From an uncultured Clostridia bacterium (GTDB lineage: Bacteria > Bacillota > Clostridia > Peptostreptococcales > Anaerovoracaceae): 64,000 bases of DNA. Positions within the stretch are counted from its first letter, which is position 1, and the number at the start of each line of letters is the position of its first letter. Below the pieces are notes generated by a model, which was given only the letters and a program-made list of their open reading frames with translations, was not told the origin of the DNA and made no database searches. A program made the translations under genes and the position numbers. This document shows, piece after piece, positions 1-9,139 of the stretch. The stretch lies in assembly GCA_945830395.1 (NCBI GenBank), contig CALZYE010000006.1, positions 24,810-88,809 on the forward strand. Direction: 5' to 3'.

Positions 1-312
1 AACATCGGTATTCTTATTTTCATTTAAGAAAACATACTCCTCAGGATTATCAAAGGTCCACACAAAACGATAATCCTCAAATCTTTCATCCTTTAACATG
101 GCCTCATATATAGCTCGTGGAGAATCGCTATAGTTTTTACCCTTAAAGCTGTTGAAATAGATCAATTTTTTATCGGTCTTTATATTTTCAATTCCTTTTA
201 AATACTTTGCCGTTTTATATTTATAGTTTATTACTTTGGCAAACTTTCTGAAGGTCTTGTGATTCTTTGCATAACCTTTTATCAGCAATTTCAACTTCTT
301 CTTTATTGACAT
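1..312 (-). CDS. CDP-glycerol glycerophosphotransferase, N-terminal part (cut by window edge)
   Basis: Partial gene: 104 codons are visible and the rest lies beyond position 1. Translation begins MSIKKKLKLLIKGYAK and contains YFNSFKGKNYSDSP and AIYEAMLKD, then VWTFDNPEEY. This is the typical N-terminal stretch of the TagB/TagF (CDP-glycerol:poly(glycerophosphate) glycerophosphotransferase) family, which polymerises glycerol phosphate for wall teichoic acid at the inner membrane face. The ATG is preceded by a GGGAG ribosome binding site. The gene sits just downstream of tagD, which supplies its CDP-glycerol substrate, but a terminator and a separate promoter lie between them. Whether it is a primer (TagB) or polymerase (TagF) type cannot be told from this fragment. 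Confidence 0.85.
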   Translation of the reverse strand, partial: MSIKKKLKLLIKGYAKNHKTFRKFAKVINYKYKTAKYLKGIENIKTDKKLIYFNSFKGKNYSDSPRAIYEAMLKDERFEDYRFVWTFDNPEEYVFLNENKNTDV

Positions 313-344
313 AATATCTCCCTCACATGACGAATTTATACATC

Positions 345-353
345 ATTATATCA
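345..353 (-). promoter_or_regulatory. Extended -10 promoter for the glycerophosphotransferase gene
   Basis: On the minus strand the sequence reads TGATATAAT, an extended -10 (TGn plus TATAAT), 32 bases upstream of the ATG at 312. No good -35 is visible, as expected for an extended -10 promoter. It follows directly after the tagD terminator, so the glycerophosphotransferase gene can be transcribed on its own. Confidence 0.5.
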
Positions 354-393
354 TATAAAAAATTGAGATGTGCATTTTTACTGTACATCTCAA
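354..393 (-). terminator. Rho-independent terminator after tagD
   Basis: Stem TTGAGATGT/ACATCTCAA (363-371 with 385-393) is followed on the minus strand by a run of six T. Placed 5 bases after the tagD stop codon. Confidence 0.85.
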
Positions 394-398
394 CAAAA

Positions 399-788
399 CT
401 ATTTTTTTAATTCCTGTTTAATTTGAGTTGTTGAAATTTCAGGAGTTCTTGGTAGATATACCACATCGCATTGATCCTTCAAAAAATCGAATTTCCCTTC
501 CCAATCGTCACCTATAACAAATGTATCCACATGATACTCTTTGACATCACTAATTTTTTGCTCCCAATTTTCTTCCGGAATAACAAGATCAACATATCTA
601 ATGGCTTCAACCAAATTCTTCCTCTGTTCATAGCTGAAGTAACACTTCTTGTTCTTTGAATTCCAGTTAAACTCATCTGTTGAAATGGCTACTATAAGAT
701 AATCTCCGTACTCCTTGGCTCTTTTGAGCAAATTAACATGTCCGTAATGCAGCAAATCGAAAGTTCCGTATGTAATAACTCTCTTCAT
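399..788 (-). CDS. tagD: Glycerol-3-phosphate cytidylyltransferase
   Basis: 129 residues, the usual TagD size. It makes CDP-glycerol from CTP and sn-glycerol 3-phosphate, the activated precursor for poly(glycerol phosphate) teichoic acid, in the cytoplasm. The start MKRVITYGTFDLLHYGHVN carries the nucleotidyltransferase HxGH motif (HYGH, residues 14-17). The C-terminus has RTPEISTTQIK, matching the RTxxISTTxIK signature that closes the active site. RBS GAGGAGG precedes the ATG. The neighbouring glycerophosphotransferase and LicD genes fit a teichoic-acid cluster. A degenerate second copy of the 3' half of this gene lies at 4460-4645. Confidence 0.95.
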   Translation of the reverse strand: MKRVITYGTFDLLHYGHVNLLKRAKEYGDYLIVAISTDEFNWNSKNKKCYFSYEQRKNLVEAIRYVDLVIPEENWEQKISDVKEYHVDTFVIGDDWEGKFDFLKDQCDVVYLPRTPEISTTQIKQELKK

Positions 789-909
789 TAAATCCTCCTC
801 ATCAGATTAAATTCTTTTCAATCTATATCGTTAAAGCTTCAAAGCTCAATACCATGGATTTTATTTTTATAGTCCCATGATACTCCACATTATTCCACAT
901 TTTTTAAGG

Positions 910-1836
910 TTAATTAATATCTTCAAAACATTTCTTTACAATCTCCCACTGACTTTTTATAAAATTATTATACCTTCTTAACGGTGTTCTTGTCTTATTC
1001 AGTTCTCTTACATCTTTACCTATATTCCCCGAAACATTACTTCTTTTCAAGGCTTTTCTGTATTCCACATACGAGTATTCTGCATCTATAATTGTACTCT
1101 TATTTATTTCCTTTGAATTATATATTTTAGTTTTCCATTCAGGACCTAATGTAGCATTAAAGTACAAATCACAGTTTAACGGGATTTTACATTCCACTTC
1201 TTCAAACAGGACTGTCTGAGTCTCTGAATATATATCTTGCGGCAAAACAACTTTTTTCAAATTAGAGTTTTTCCTATAATATAATTTGTCACTCAGTGTT
1301 GCATGTTTTTCCAGTTTTTCCAATGAGCTAAGCATCAACAACCTGAGAAAACTTTCATATTTTCTTCCAATTCTTTTAGGCAGCTTCTTTAAGAACCAAC
1401 CCTTCCTAAATTTTCTCTTAATCCAATAATAATAAATATATTTGCTTACTGAAAAGCGCTCTTCTACATTTTGAGAATAAATGGGAATAATGCTGACGGC
1501 AATACCGTTTTCTTTGATTTTTAGGGGATTGTTTAATCTCCAGTATAGACTATCACAATCAACATACCTGAATATATTAGCTCTAAGCTTTGAATTTGAA
1601 TACAGAGATTCCATACACCTATTGCTCTGATCTTTTTCTTCAATGATTTTCTTCAATTTAAGTATATTCTTATAAAGCATTCCTATTTCTAATGTTGGCG
1701 ATTCTGATTCAAATGCTCCGCTTCTAAAGCCTCTCAATGCATATGAACCCATTAAAAAAAATTCCAAACCATTCTCGTCACATATAGATTTAATTTCTCT
1801 CAATAACTGAATTATTTTCTGTTGTGCTTTCGTCAT
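910..1836 (-). CDS. LicD-like protein with degenerate active site
   Basis: 308 residues. The first ~55 residues line up without difficulty with the upstream LicD gene: MTKAQQKIIQLLREIKSIC here against MNKLQNKLYELLTKFERIC there, then FFLMGSYALRGFRSGAF against YYLGGGTALGAIRHHGF. In the position of the LicD metal-binding PWDDDID motif this protein has SESPTLE, so the acidic triad is lost. It is therefore unlikely to be an active phosphocholine/nucleotidyl-type transferase by the normal mechanism. The start overlaps the end of the preceding gene by 47 bases. It is supported by a GGGGAG site and by the match of the N-terminus to the paralogue. Possible roles are a non-catalytic partner of the upstream LicD or a decaying duplicate; both are inference. 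Confidence 0.65.
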   Translation of the reverse strand: MTKAQQKIIQLLREIKSICDENGLEFFLMGSYALRGFRSGAFESESPTLEIGMLYKNILKLKKIIEEKDQSNRCMESLYSNSKLRANIFRYVDCDSLYWRLNNPLKIKENGIAVSIIPIYSQNVEERFSVSKYIYYYWIKRKFRKGWFLKKLPKRIGRKYESFLRLLMLSSLEKLEKHATLSDKLYYRKNSNLKKVVLPQDIYSETQTVLFEEVECKIPLNCDLYFNATLGPEWKTKIYNSKEINKSTIIDAEYSYVEYRKALKRSNVSGNIGKDVRELNKTRTPLRRYNNFIKSQWEIVKKCFEDIN

Positions 1837-3442
1837 ATTTTCTCCCCGTAAGCGCGTTTAATCTTTCATCAACATGTAATAACAGCATTCCATTTTTGGT
1901 GTTTTCTCTAACCTCATTATAAAGTTCTACCAAACCTTCAATTCTGCACAAGTCAAACTTAATATCTGCAAGCAACCCTGTAAACTCCACTCTGTCTCTA
2001 TAAGCAATTGAAAGCTTGTATACTTGCTCCTCCAAGCGTTCAAGTTTATTTTTATCTGCTGAAGCTTGACAATATAGAAAACTTACCTTAAGATACTCCG
2101 CATCATAAGATTCTATTGTTTCACAGTATTCATCCAGCTTTAAAATTAAATCTTCTTCATTTTTAAGTTCATTATCATAAAATTTAATGTATAATTCACT
2201 TATAATGTTTAAGAAATCACTTAATTTTTTTAACTTCCCGGTTACCGGCAGTTTTTTCGCTCTCCATGATAAAACATCCTTTGCAGGTATGTAGTCGCCT
2301 TTCTTTATCAACGGTAATAACGCATAGTACAAATTCTCATCGCCTATATTCAGAAATGACTTTGTTCGGTTGAAGATCAAGCTGAACTGCAGCCTATACC
2401 AAATCTCAAAATTCTTTTCAATCCCGGTAAAATCGCCGTCTTTTTCCATACGGTCAAGTTCTTCCAATGTTTTTCCGTATTTTTCAAGTTTATCTACTAC
2501 ATGTACTCTATGCGCAGCTTGCTGTTTTTCTAATATTTCCAGTGATTTGAAATAAACCTTGGGAGATAGATATTTTCTTTTTCTGTAGGCTTCCATAAGC
2601 TTAGGTTTGTCTATAAGCCCCTTATATATCTGCACATATTCTAAATAGGATTTTTTATCATCAGATATTATATCATGAATTTTTTGTTCCTCTATTTCAG
2701 GAATATACATCCAAGACTCACCGTATTCGGCTCTTAAGGCACCCTCTGCATACGGCAGTACGGGAAGTTCTGTTTGCTCAAAGGAAACATACTTAGGTGG
2801 TCCTACCCATTCCTTTTTTATGCGAACATCATTGCCTCCCCACCTCAGACAATATTCATCGCTTTCGTCTATATCAATCGTAAAAAGCTCGCTTTCCAAT
2901 TCTTTTAAGAGCTGCTCTCTCCCTTCAGATTTACAGCGTGCTAAATAAAAATTATATAAATCCTTATCAAGATATTCAAATATGTTGTAATTTGCCACCC
3001 TAAAATTAGTATTTATCAGTTCTGTGTATATCCAATGCTTTTTCCTCCACTGAATTTTTTCTTTAGGATCAAATGGCATGGGATCTATAATAAACAATTC
3101 CAAAAAATAACCTTTAGGATGATCATCTATCATCCTGGAAGGAATCATCATTGTGCTTTTTTTGTCCACCAATCTGCATATACAGTTATTATAATTTTTA
3201 TACAGCGAATGATCCAGATATACGAGTTCTTCTTTCTCAAACTCCTCTCTAAAATCTACTATCTTCTGCAAATTTTCTCTATCGATGTATAAATCAATGT
3301 CATCATCCCACGGAATAAAGCCATGATGCCTGATTGCGCCTAAGGCTGTTCCACCTCCCAAATAATATGTAATATTATTTTTTTTGCAAATTCTTTCAAA
3401 CTTAGTCAATAACTCGTACAGTTTGTTTTGCAGCTTATTCAT
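1790..3442 (-). CDS. LicD-family phosphotransferase with long C-terminal helical extension
   Basis: 550 residues. N-terminal LicD domain: YYLGGGTALGAIRHHGFIPWDDDIDLYI (residues ~26-53, given in part) holds the GG and DDDID residues that define the family, which transfers phosphocholine or similar phospho-substituents onto teichoic acid or capsular sugars. Beyond about residue 280 the protein is rich in charged helices (for example KLEKYGKTLEELDRMEKDG) and looks like a repeat or scaffold region not found in short LicD proteins. It starts 15 bases downstream of the S11 peptidase gene and overlaps the next LicD-like gene by 47 bases, suggesting co-translation. The exact donor and acceptor are unknown. 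Confidence 0.85.
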   Translation of the reverse strand: MNKLQNKLYELLTKFERICKKNNITYYLGGGTALGAIRHHGFIPWDDDIDLYIDRENLQKIVDFREEFEKEELVYLDHSLYKNYNNCICRLVDKKSTMMIPSRMIDDHPKGYFLELFIIDPMPFDPKEKIQWRKKHWIYTELINTNFRVANYNIFEYLDKDLYNFYLARCKSEGREQLLKELESELFTIDIDESDEYCLRWGGNDVRIKKEWVGPPKYVSFEQTELPVLPYAEGALRAEYGESWMYIPEIEEQKIHDIISDDKKSYLEYVQIYKGLIDKPKLMEAYRKRKYLSPKVYFKSLEILEKQQAAHRVHVVDKLEKYGKTLEELDRMEKDGDFTGIEKNFEIWYRLQFSLIFNRTKSFLNIGDENLYYALLPLIKKGDYIPAKDVLSWRAKKLPVTGKLKKLSDFLNIISELYIKFYDNELKNEEDLILKLDEYCETIESYDAEYLKVSFLYCQASADKNKLERLEEQVYKLSIAYRDRVEFTGLLADIKFDLCRIEGLVELYNEVRENTKNGMLLLHVDERLNALTGRKYDESTTENNSVIERN

Positions 3443-3457
3443 TTTATTAACCCCTAA

Positions 3458-4423
3458 CTAAATGTTTCTCATAATCTTCAATACATCTCCAATACTTTCA
3501 TTCGTACATTTGTCCTTATCTTTCCTATGTTTATTGCCCATAACAACGATAAGATATATTTTTTTATGTTTTTTAGCCACTACAACAACAGTTCTGCCAA
3601 CTGAACGCGAGTAGCCATATTTACCACCTATAACCTTGAATTTGCTATTATTGTATTCTTTAAACCGCTTTACCGTTGTATTACTGCATTTCACCCCCTG
3701 AGGATGTTGGGGAGTTCTTCCGGACCTATAACTTGCAGTTGTAATAATTTTATAAAATTTTTTATCCTTCATTGCAATACGCAAAAGTCTTATTACATCT
3801 CTCGCCGTGCTATATTGCCCTTTCTTCTTCGCCCCATCGACATTTACATATTCAGTATCTTTTAAACCAAGCTTCTTAGCTTCCAGGTTCATCTCTTTTA
3901 CATAATTTTGGGCATTCCCCTTGAGCCTTATGGCAATTGTTTTTGCACTGTCTGCATCCGATCTCAGCATCATGGCGTAAAGTAAGTCCTTATATCTCAG
4001 TTTTTCACCTTGCACATAGTCCGAAGAGGTTTCTCCCTGTTTTAGCGTTAATTTTAGCACCTTTGCATCTAATTTGATTTTATCACTCAGTTTTATATTT
4101 TTTTGTGACATTATCTGCAGGGCTTTCCTACAATTCATAAGCTTAACCAAGGATGTCACCGGCATTCGTTTCCCACCGTTACGGTCAAATATAACCGTAT
4201 TACTTGTCAAATCATACACATGGATGCATCTGCTGTTATAATCAAGTTTTTTTAGCTTCTTCAAATGTTGTGATTTAACAGATTTCCCCGTGATTTTTGT
4301 CTCCTTATTTCCTTTATTTGTTTTACTTGCACCACCATCCACACTGCAAGAAACAAGCAATGAGGAAACCAAAACCATGCACATGCCAATAGCAATATAT
4401 TTCATTTTACTTAAATGGCTCAT
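3458..4423 (-). CDS. D-alanyl-D-alanine carboxypeptidase-like lipoprotein (peptidase S11 family)
   Basis: 321 residues. The N-terminus has a hydrophobic stretch ending LLVSCS, a lipobox, so the protein is probably lipid-anchored outside the cell. The S11 active-site motif SxxK is present as SLVK (residues 91-94). The second motif, normally SxN, reads SDA (155-157), and the third, normally KTG, reads KYG (268-270) in GGKYGYSRSVG. The fold therefore matches the penicillin-binding D,D-carboxypeptidases that trim peptidoglycan stem peptides, but with altered substrate-pocket motifs. RBS is weak. It is the first intact gene of the wall-polymer cluster on this strand, after the tagD remnant. Confidence 0.8.
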   Translation of the reverse strand: MSHLSKMKYIAIGMCMVLVSSLLVSCSVDGGASKTNKGNKETKITGKSVKSQHLKKLKKLDYNSRCIHVYDLTSNTVIFDRNGGKRMPVTSLVKLMNCRKALQIMSQKNIKLSDKIKLDAKVLKLTLKQGETSSDYVQGEKLRYKDLLYAMMLRSDADSAKTIAIRLKGNAQNYVKEMNLEAKKLGLKDTEYVNVDGAKKKGQYSTARDVIRLLRIAMKDKKFYKIITTASYRSGRTPQHPQGVKCSNTTVKRFKEYNNSKFKVIGGKYGYSRSVGRTVVVVAKKHKKIYLIVVMGNKHRKDKDKCTNESIGDVLKIMRNI

Positions 4424-4459
4424 AGATTCACCACTGTTTATTATTTATAAAGGCATTAA

Positions 4460-4645
4460 CTATTTCTTAAGCCCTCTCTTAATCTGTATTATCGAGGTTT
4501 CAGGAGTTCTATGCAAGTAAACGGTGTATCAATATTCTTCCAAAAATCAAATTTCCCCTATCAAGCATAGTCAATTACAAATGTATCTACATAACACTCT
4601 TTAATATCGCAAATCTTTTACTCCCAATTTTCCTCCGGAATCAAA
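4460..4645 (-). pseudogene. Remnant of a second tagD gene
   Basis: The minus strand here is clearly homologous to the 3' half of tagD at 399-590. Read in frame it gives PEENWE, then a stop where tagD has Gln, then KICDIKECYVDTFVIDYA followed by two stops, then GKFDF; a frameshift is needed to reach RTPET and the C-terminal KK-stop. Several stops and a frame change show it is dead. Homology begins abruptly near 4645, with no 5' half present. It implies a past duplication or recombination in this wall-polymer locus. Confidence 0.85.
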
Positions 4646-4738
4646 TCGCTTTCATATAAAAATACTTTTTTAATTATACAATACTATCTCAAAAATAGCA
4701 AAATAGTACAATAATTTTATTTACATCTGCAATTTTAA

Positions 4739-4761
4739 AGAGAGGATTGTGGCTCCTCCCT
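4739..4761 (-). terminator. Terminator after the secreted-protein gene
   Basis: On the minus strand AGGGAGGA pairs with TCCTCTCT around a 7-base loop, followed by TTAAAATT. The plus strand has a run of six T after the stem, so it may work in both directions. Apart from this and the tagD remnant, 4424-4831 shows nothing recognisable. Confidence 0.5.
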
Positions 4762-4831
4762 TTTTTAAATTCCATTATCGTCATTTTGCAAACTTTTTAG
4801 CAATTCACAGAAAAATTTCCATAATCTCCAT

Positions 4832-5764
4832 TTACAACTTAAAATACCCAATCTCGTCAAATTGCTTTTTACCATATCCTCCATTTGTCGCATAATAAAG
4901 TCGATTTTTCAATACATTGCAGCCTTCAATCTCAAATGTCTTTAAGTCGGTTCTCTTTGCCACATAACACTTTTCATAGGAAGCTGTCTTATTTTTCAAT
5001 ACATCTTTCCAGTTATATTTCAAAATTACAGATTCATTTGCATTTGAGTGACCTGCCCAAAGAGGAACATATAACTTCCCATCAGAAAACTCAATACCCT
5101 GTCTAATATAATCATCATATTTTTTCCCAAATTTTAAAGTTCCTATATATCTTAGGTTTGCCGTTTCCCTTGACTTTGAAACATCAATTGATACTGTATA
5201 TATATTCTTTGCAATTTTTACTATGAAAGTATAAATCGTTCCTTTTGAGGATAATTTATCTACCCCTCCTACTTTAACGACTTTTCCGTGTAGCTTTAAT
5301 TTATAATGTCCAACTGCCTTGTAAGTTAATTTCCCTTCCTTACTTTTATAAATCTCTATATTAGTCAAATCTTTATTGGCCTTATTATTATCGTTTTCAT
5401 ATGTTGTAACCAGTAGATGAGTATTGCCTTTCTGTGAAAATGTAACCATATCATTTGCATGACCAAATGCACATGCATCCGAAGATTTTATTGCTTTGAT
5501 TTCTACAGGATTCTTGTTTTTCCCTTCAATATCTGAACGGTAAAGTTTATAATGGTTTTTCTCACCTTTATATCTCTGAATATAATAAGCATATCTGCTC
5601 CCAACGGCAAAAGCTTGTGTATTTGTATAGCTCTCATTATTTGAAATTGACACAACCTTATGCGTAAGTTTCTCTGTCGCTGCGCTCACCGGAATTGCGC
5701 CAACAATCAATATAATTGCTATGACAATACCGGTAAAAATTCTTAATCTGTTTCTTTTCATCAT
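4832..5764 (-). CDS. Secreted protein of unknown function
   Basis: 310 residues. A clear Sec signal peptide (positive MMKRNRLR, hydrophobic core IFTGIVIAIILIVGAIP, cleavage near VSAA) puts it outside the cell. The rest is rich in beta-forming stretches with repeated aromatic-turn patterns such as YAYYIQRY, YKLYRSDIEGKN, GKLYVPLWAG and NRLYYATNGGYG, which suggests a beta-propeller-like fold. I do not recognise a named family. Two adjacent ATG codons are possible starts; the GAGGAGG site fits the second one (5761) at least as well. No operon partner: terminators flank it on both sides. Confidence 0.7.
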   Translation of the reverse strand: MMKRNRLRIFTGIVIAIILIVGAIPVSAATEKLTHKVVSISNNESYTNTQAFAVGSRYAYYIQRYKGEKNHYKLYRSDIEGKNKNPVEIKAIKSSDACAFGHANDMVTFSQKGNTHLLVTTYENDNNKANKDLTNIEIYKSKEGKLTYKAVGHYKLKLHGKVVKVGGVDKLSSKGTIYTFIVKIAKNIYTVSIDVSKSRETANLRYIGTLKFGKKYDDYIRQGIEFSDGKLYVPLWAGHSNANESVILKYNWKDVLKNKTASYEKCYVAKRTDLKTFEIEGCNVLKNRLYYATNGGYGKKQFDEIGYFKL

Positions 5765-5937
5765 TCGACCTCCTCATGCAGAAATATTACTTGACAGTTT
5801 TCTCAATATCTATGTGCCAAAATACATATTTAAGACACACATATTTTAGATAAAACCTCGCTTTTATTTAGATTAACAACTACACCTTAACACTTGCACA
5901 TAGCTTAAATTACATTCTCCTCCCCGTTTTAGCAAAA

Positions 5938-5963
5938 CAGGGGAGTGCACACGCACTCCCCTG
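5938..5963 (-). terminator. Terminator after etfA
   Basis: Perfect inverted repeat AGGGGAGTGC/GCACTCCCCT (5939-5948, 5953-5962) plus one flanking pair, with loop ACAC; a short T-rich tract (TGTTTTGCT) follows on the minus strand. It ends the bcd-etfB-etfA operon. No gene is seen in 5765-6000. Confidence 0.75.
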
Positions 5964-6000
5964 CTTTAGTCATTTTAAGCTTTGCTGATGCAAGTCATTC

Positions 6001-7104
6001 TTATTTTTCTGAAGCGTCAAACAGAGCTTCTGCGTTGTCCCATTCTTCAATCAGTTCAGGGATAACTTTGTATAGGTCACCAACGATACCGTAGTCAGCA
6101 ACTTCAAAGATAGGAGCATCTGCATCCTTGTTGATAGCTACGATGATGTCGGAGTTCTGCATACCTGCCAAATGCTGGATAGCTCCTGAAATTCCGCAAG
6201 CGAAATAGATTTTAGGCTTAACGGTCGTTCCTGTCTGTCCAACCTGGTGTGAATGATCAATCCAACCTGAGTCAACAGCAGCACGGGATGCACCTACAAC
6301 GCCGCCAACCTTATCAGCGAATTTCTTTATCAGGTCAAATCCTGCAGCATCGCCAAGACCGCGACCGCCGGAGCAGATGATGTCCGCATCTGTCAGAGAA
6401 ACAAGTTCTTTAGCAGACTTAACGATGTCAACAATCTCAACTCTGAGATCCGATTCTGAGATAGAAGGAGTGATTCTTACGATCTCGCCTGTAGCTCCTT
6501 CTCTCTTCTCAATCTTCTGCATAACGCCCGGACGAACTGTAGCCATCTGAGGTCTGTGGTTAGGGCAGATGATTGTAGCCATCAGGTTTCCACCGAATGC
6601 AGGACGAGTCATCTTCAGTCCCTTATCAGGATCTTCAGGGTTTAGCGTAGCCGTGTTCAAAGTTGTATTTGCTTCTGCAAACTTAATGTATTCAGCAACT
6701 GATACATCAAGGTGCGTACAGTCAGCTGTAAGACCTGTCTTCAGTCTTGCTGCAACTCTTGGTGCAAGGTCTCTTCCGATATGTGTAGCACCATACATGA
6801 AAATTGCAGGTTTAAGTTCATTTACCGCATCAACGATAACCTTTGTGTAGCCGTCTGTTGTGTAGTTTTTCAGCATAGCATCTTCGATATAGTAAACTAC
6901 ATCTGCACCATACTCAAAGCATTCCTTTGCAAGACCATCTACACCTTCACCAACAAGCAAAGCACAAACTTTAGTTGTGTCGTCAATGTCCTTAGCAAGT
7001 TTTGTCGCCTCTCCTAAAAGTTCAAGAGCGACATTCATGAGTTTTCCTTCACGCTGTTCAACGAAAACCCAAATATTTCTGTAATCGTCAAAATTATTTG
7101 CCAT
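6001..7104 (-). CDS. etfA: Electron transfer flavoprotein subunit alpha
   Basis: 367 residues. FAD-carrying subunit of the EtfAB heterodimer that exchanges electrons with butyryl-CoA dehydrogenase. The N-terminal domain begins [12 protein letters not shown], as in alpha subunits. The C-terminal FAD domain is intact: [34 protein letters not shown] and [16 protein letters not shown], then [21 protein letters not shown] (shown in pieces), which together bind the isoalloxazine and pyrophosphate. In clostridia this complex can bifurcate electrons from NADH to crotonyl-CoA and ferredoxin; that role is known for the family, not shown here. Last gene of the bcd-etfB-etfA operon, 17 bases after etfB. 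Confidence 0.97.
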   Translation of the reverse strand: MANNFDDYRNIWVFVEQREGKLMNVALELLGEATKLAKDIDDTTKVCALLVGEGVDGLAKECFEYGADVVYYIEDAMLKNYTTDGYTKVIVDAVNELKPAIFMYGATHIGRDLAPRVAARLKTGLTADCTHLDVSVAEYIKFAEANTTLNTATLNPEDPDKGLKMTRPAFGGNLMATIICPNHRPQMATVRPGVMQKIEKREGATGEIVRITPSISESDLRVEIVDIVKSAKELVSLTDADIICSGGRGLGDAAGFDLIKKFADKVGGVVGASRAAVDSGWIDHSHQVGQTGTTVKPKIYFACGISGAIQHLAGMQNSDIIVAINKDADAPIFEVADYGIVGDLYKVIPELIEEWDNAEALFDASEK

Positions 7105-7121
7105 GATTATTGATCCTCCTC

Positions 7122-7916
7122 CTAAATAACGTGCTTCTTCTTAAGATCGATGAGCAAGTTCTTAGCGATATCCTTTTCTGTATCTCCTTCAACAGTAACA
7201 CCCTTTCCCTTTGGCTTTGGTGTGAATGAACGATATACATTTGTCGGGGATGCCTTTAAACCTACGATTGTTCTGTCAACCTTGACATCATCAGCACTCC
7301 AAACCTTGATATCCTTTTCGTCGAAAATTCTGCCAATGTTCATGTATCTTGGAGTATTTAATTCCTTTATGCATGTAAGCATGCAAGGAGTCTTAACCTT
7401 AAGTACTTCATAACCGTCCTCAAGCTGTCTGTGAACAGTTACTTCCTTCATATCCTGTGAAATTTCAAATTTCTCAACATATGTAACCTGCGGAATGTTG
7501 ATTTTTTCGGCAATCTGAGGACCTACCTGAGCAGTGTCTCCGTCGATAGCCTGTCTTCCTGCAAAGATCAAATCAAATTCGCCGTAAGTTTCAATTGTTG
7601 CAGCGATCGCATTTGATGTTGCGTATGTATCTGAACCTCCGACTGCTCTATCTGACAGCAAGATAGCTTCGTCTGCACCCATAGCAATACATTCAAACAA
7701 CATTTCCTGAGCCTGTGGAGGTCCCATAGAAACTACTGTTACATGAACATCATCAAACTTATCTTTAATCTTTAATGCTTCTTCCAAAGCGTTAGCATCG
7801 TCATTGTTCAAAATACTTGGAACACCGTCACGAATCAATGTACCGGTTTCCGGATTGATTTTAATCTCATTTGTATCAGGAACTTGCTTAGCGCAAACTA
7901 GAATTTTAAATGCCAT
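7122..7916 (-). CDS. etfB: Electron transfer flavoprotein subunit beta
   Basis: 264 residues, normal length. Partner of EtfA; in bifurcating clostridial Etf it holds the second FAD and the NADH site. The sequence shows the beta-subunit start [16 protein letters not shown], the [17 protein letters not shown] loop typical of the family, and the C-terminal [11 protein letters not shown]. Lies between bcd and etfA with 18- and 17-base gaps, each with a clear RBS, so the three are one transcript. Confidence 0.97.
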   Translation of the reverse strand: MAFKILVCAKQVPDTNEIKINPETGTLIRDGVPSILNNDDANALEEALKIKDKFDDVHVTVVSMGPPQAQEMLFECIAMGADEAILLSDRAVGGSDTYATSNAIAATIETYGEFDLIFAGRQAIDGDTAQVGPQIAEKINIPQVTYVEKFEISQDMKEVTVHRQLEDGYEVLKVKTPCMLTCIKELNTPRYMNIGRIFDEKDIKVWSADDVKVDRTIVGLKASPTNVYRSFTPKPKGKGVTVEGDTEKDIAKNLLIDLKKKHVI

Positions 7917-7934
7917 TTCTATTTCCTCCTATAC

Positions 7935-9077
7935 TTATCTAAAAGTTCTTGCTGCAATTACCAATTTCTGAACTTCTGAGGTACCTTCATAGATTTCCGT
8001 AATCTTCGCATCCCTCATCATTCTTTCAACCGGATAATCTGCCGTGTATCCGTATCCGCCGTGGAACTGCACGCACTTAGTGGTTACCGCCATTGCAGTT
8101 TCAGCTGCGAATAACTTAGCCATAGCAGCGGCTTCACCGTAATCAGCACCGGCATCTTCTAAGAATGCAGCCTTGTAAACCAAAAGTCTGGCAGCTTCAA
8201 TTCTGGTTTTCATCTCAGCCATTTCAAACTGAAGAGCCTGGAACTGCGACAATTTTCTACCAAACTGTTTTCTTGCTTTCATGTATTCAACAGTTACATC
8301 GAATGCACCCTGTGCAATTCCCAGAGCCTGTGAAGCAATTCCGATACGACCGCCGTCTAATGTTGACATCGCAACCTTGAATCCCTGTCCAACCTTAGCA
8401 AGAAGTCTGTCTTTAGGGATTCTGCAGTTCTGGAAGATAAGTTCTGTTGTTGATGAACCGTGAATACCCATCTTATCTTCTGTCTTACCGATTGAGAATC
8501 CCGGATCTCCCTTTTCTACGATGAAAGCAGAAATTCCGCCGCGAGTTCCCTTTGTCTTATCCGTCATAGCCATTACAACGAACACATCTGCATATCCGCC
8601 GTTTGTGATGAATACCTTTGCACCGTTAAGTACATACTCATCTCCGTCCAAATCTGCTCTTGTCTGCTGTCCGCCGGCATCAGTACCTGCATTAGGTTCT
8701 GTAAGACCGAAAGCACCAAGTTTCTTGCCTGCAAGCAAGTCGGGAAGGTACTTCATCTTCTGTTCTTCTGTACCGAATTTGTAAATAGGCCAGCAGCAAA
8801 GTGATGTGTGAGCTGATACTACTACAGCAGTTGAACCGCAAACTCTTGCCAATTCTTCTACAGTAATTGCATATGAGACTTCATCTCCACCAGCTCCGCC
8901 GTACTTTTTAGGAAAAGGAATACCCATCATACCGTATTTAGCCATCTTTTCCACAGTTTCAACAGGGAATCTATGTTCCTTGTCAATATCTGCAGCGATA
9001 GGTTCAACTTCGGTTTCAGCAAATTCTCTTACCATTTTTCTTACGAATTCCTGTTCCTTCGTTAGTTGAAAGTTCAT
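7935..9077 (-). CDS. bcd: Short-chain acyl-CoA (butyryl-CoA) dehydrogenase
   Basis: 380 residues, the standard length of the acyl-CoA dehydrogenase family. It reduces crotonyl-CoA to butyryl-CoA with electrons from EtfAB. The FAD/substrate segments are present: GAFGLTEPNAGTDAGG, VFITNGGYADVFVVMA and RKQFGRKLSQFQALQF. The catalytic base is the Glu in ITEIYEGTSEVQ near the C-terminus, the position used by butyryl-CoA dehydrogenases. First gene of the operon; RBS AAGGAGG lies 8 bases before the ATG. The other butyrate-pathway genes (thl, hbd, crt) are not in the window. The substrate (butyryl versus branched acyl-CoA) is inferred from the Etf pairing. Confidence 0.92.
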   Translation of the reverse strand: MNFQLTKEQEFVRKMVREFAETEVEPIAADIDKEHRFPVETVEKMAKYGMMGIPFPKKYGGAGGDEVSYAITVEELARVCGSTAVVVSAHTSLCCWPIYKFGTEEQKMKYLPDLLAGKKLGAFGLTEPNAGTDAGGQQTRADLDGDEYVLNGAKVFITNGGYADVFVVMAMTDKTKGTRGGISAFIVEKGDPGFSIGKTEDKMGIHGSSTTELIFQNCRIPKDRLLAKVGQGFKVAMSTLDGGRIGIASQALGIAQGAFDVTVEYMKARKQFGRKLSQFQALQFEMAEMKTRIEAARLLVYKAAFLEDAGADYGEAAAMAKLFAAETAMAVTTKCVQFHGGYGYTADYPVERMMRDAKITEIYEGTSEVQKLVIAARTFR

Positions 9078-9101
9078 GTAAATGCCTCCTTAAATTATAA
9101 T

Positions 9102-9139
9102 AACGGTCCCTACTCCTCAAGGGATGCTCCATAACCGTT
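9102..9139 (-). promoter_or_regulatory. Nested inverted repeats in the bcd 5' untranslated region
   Basis: AACGGT (9102-9107) pairs with ACCGTT (9134-9139), and inside this TCCCT (9107-9111) pairs with AGGGA (9120-9124). The structure would sit just before the bcd ribosome binding site in the mRNA. Function is not known. Confidence 0.35.
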
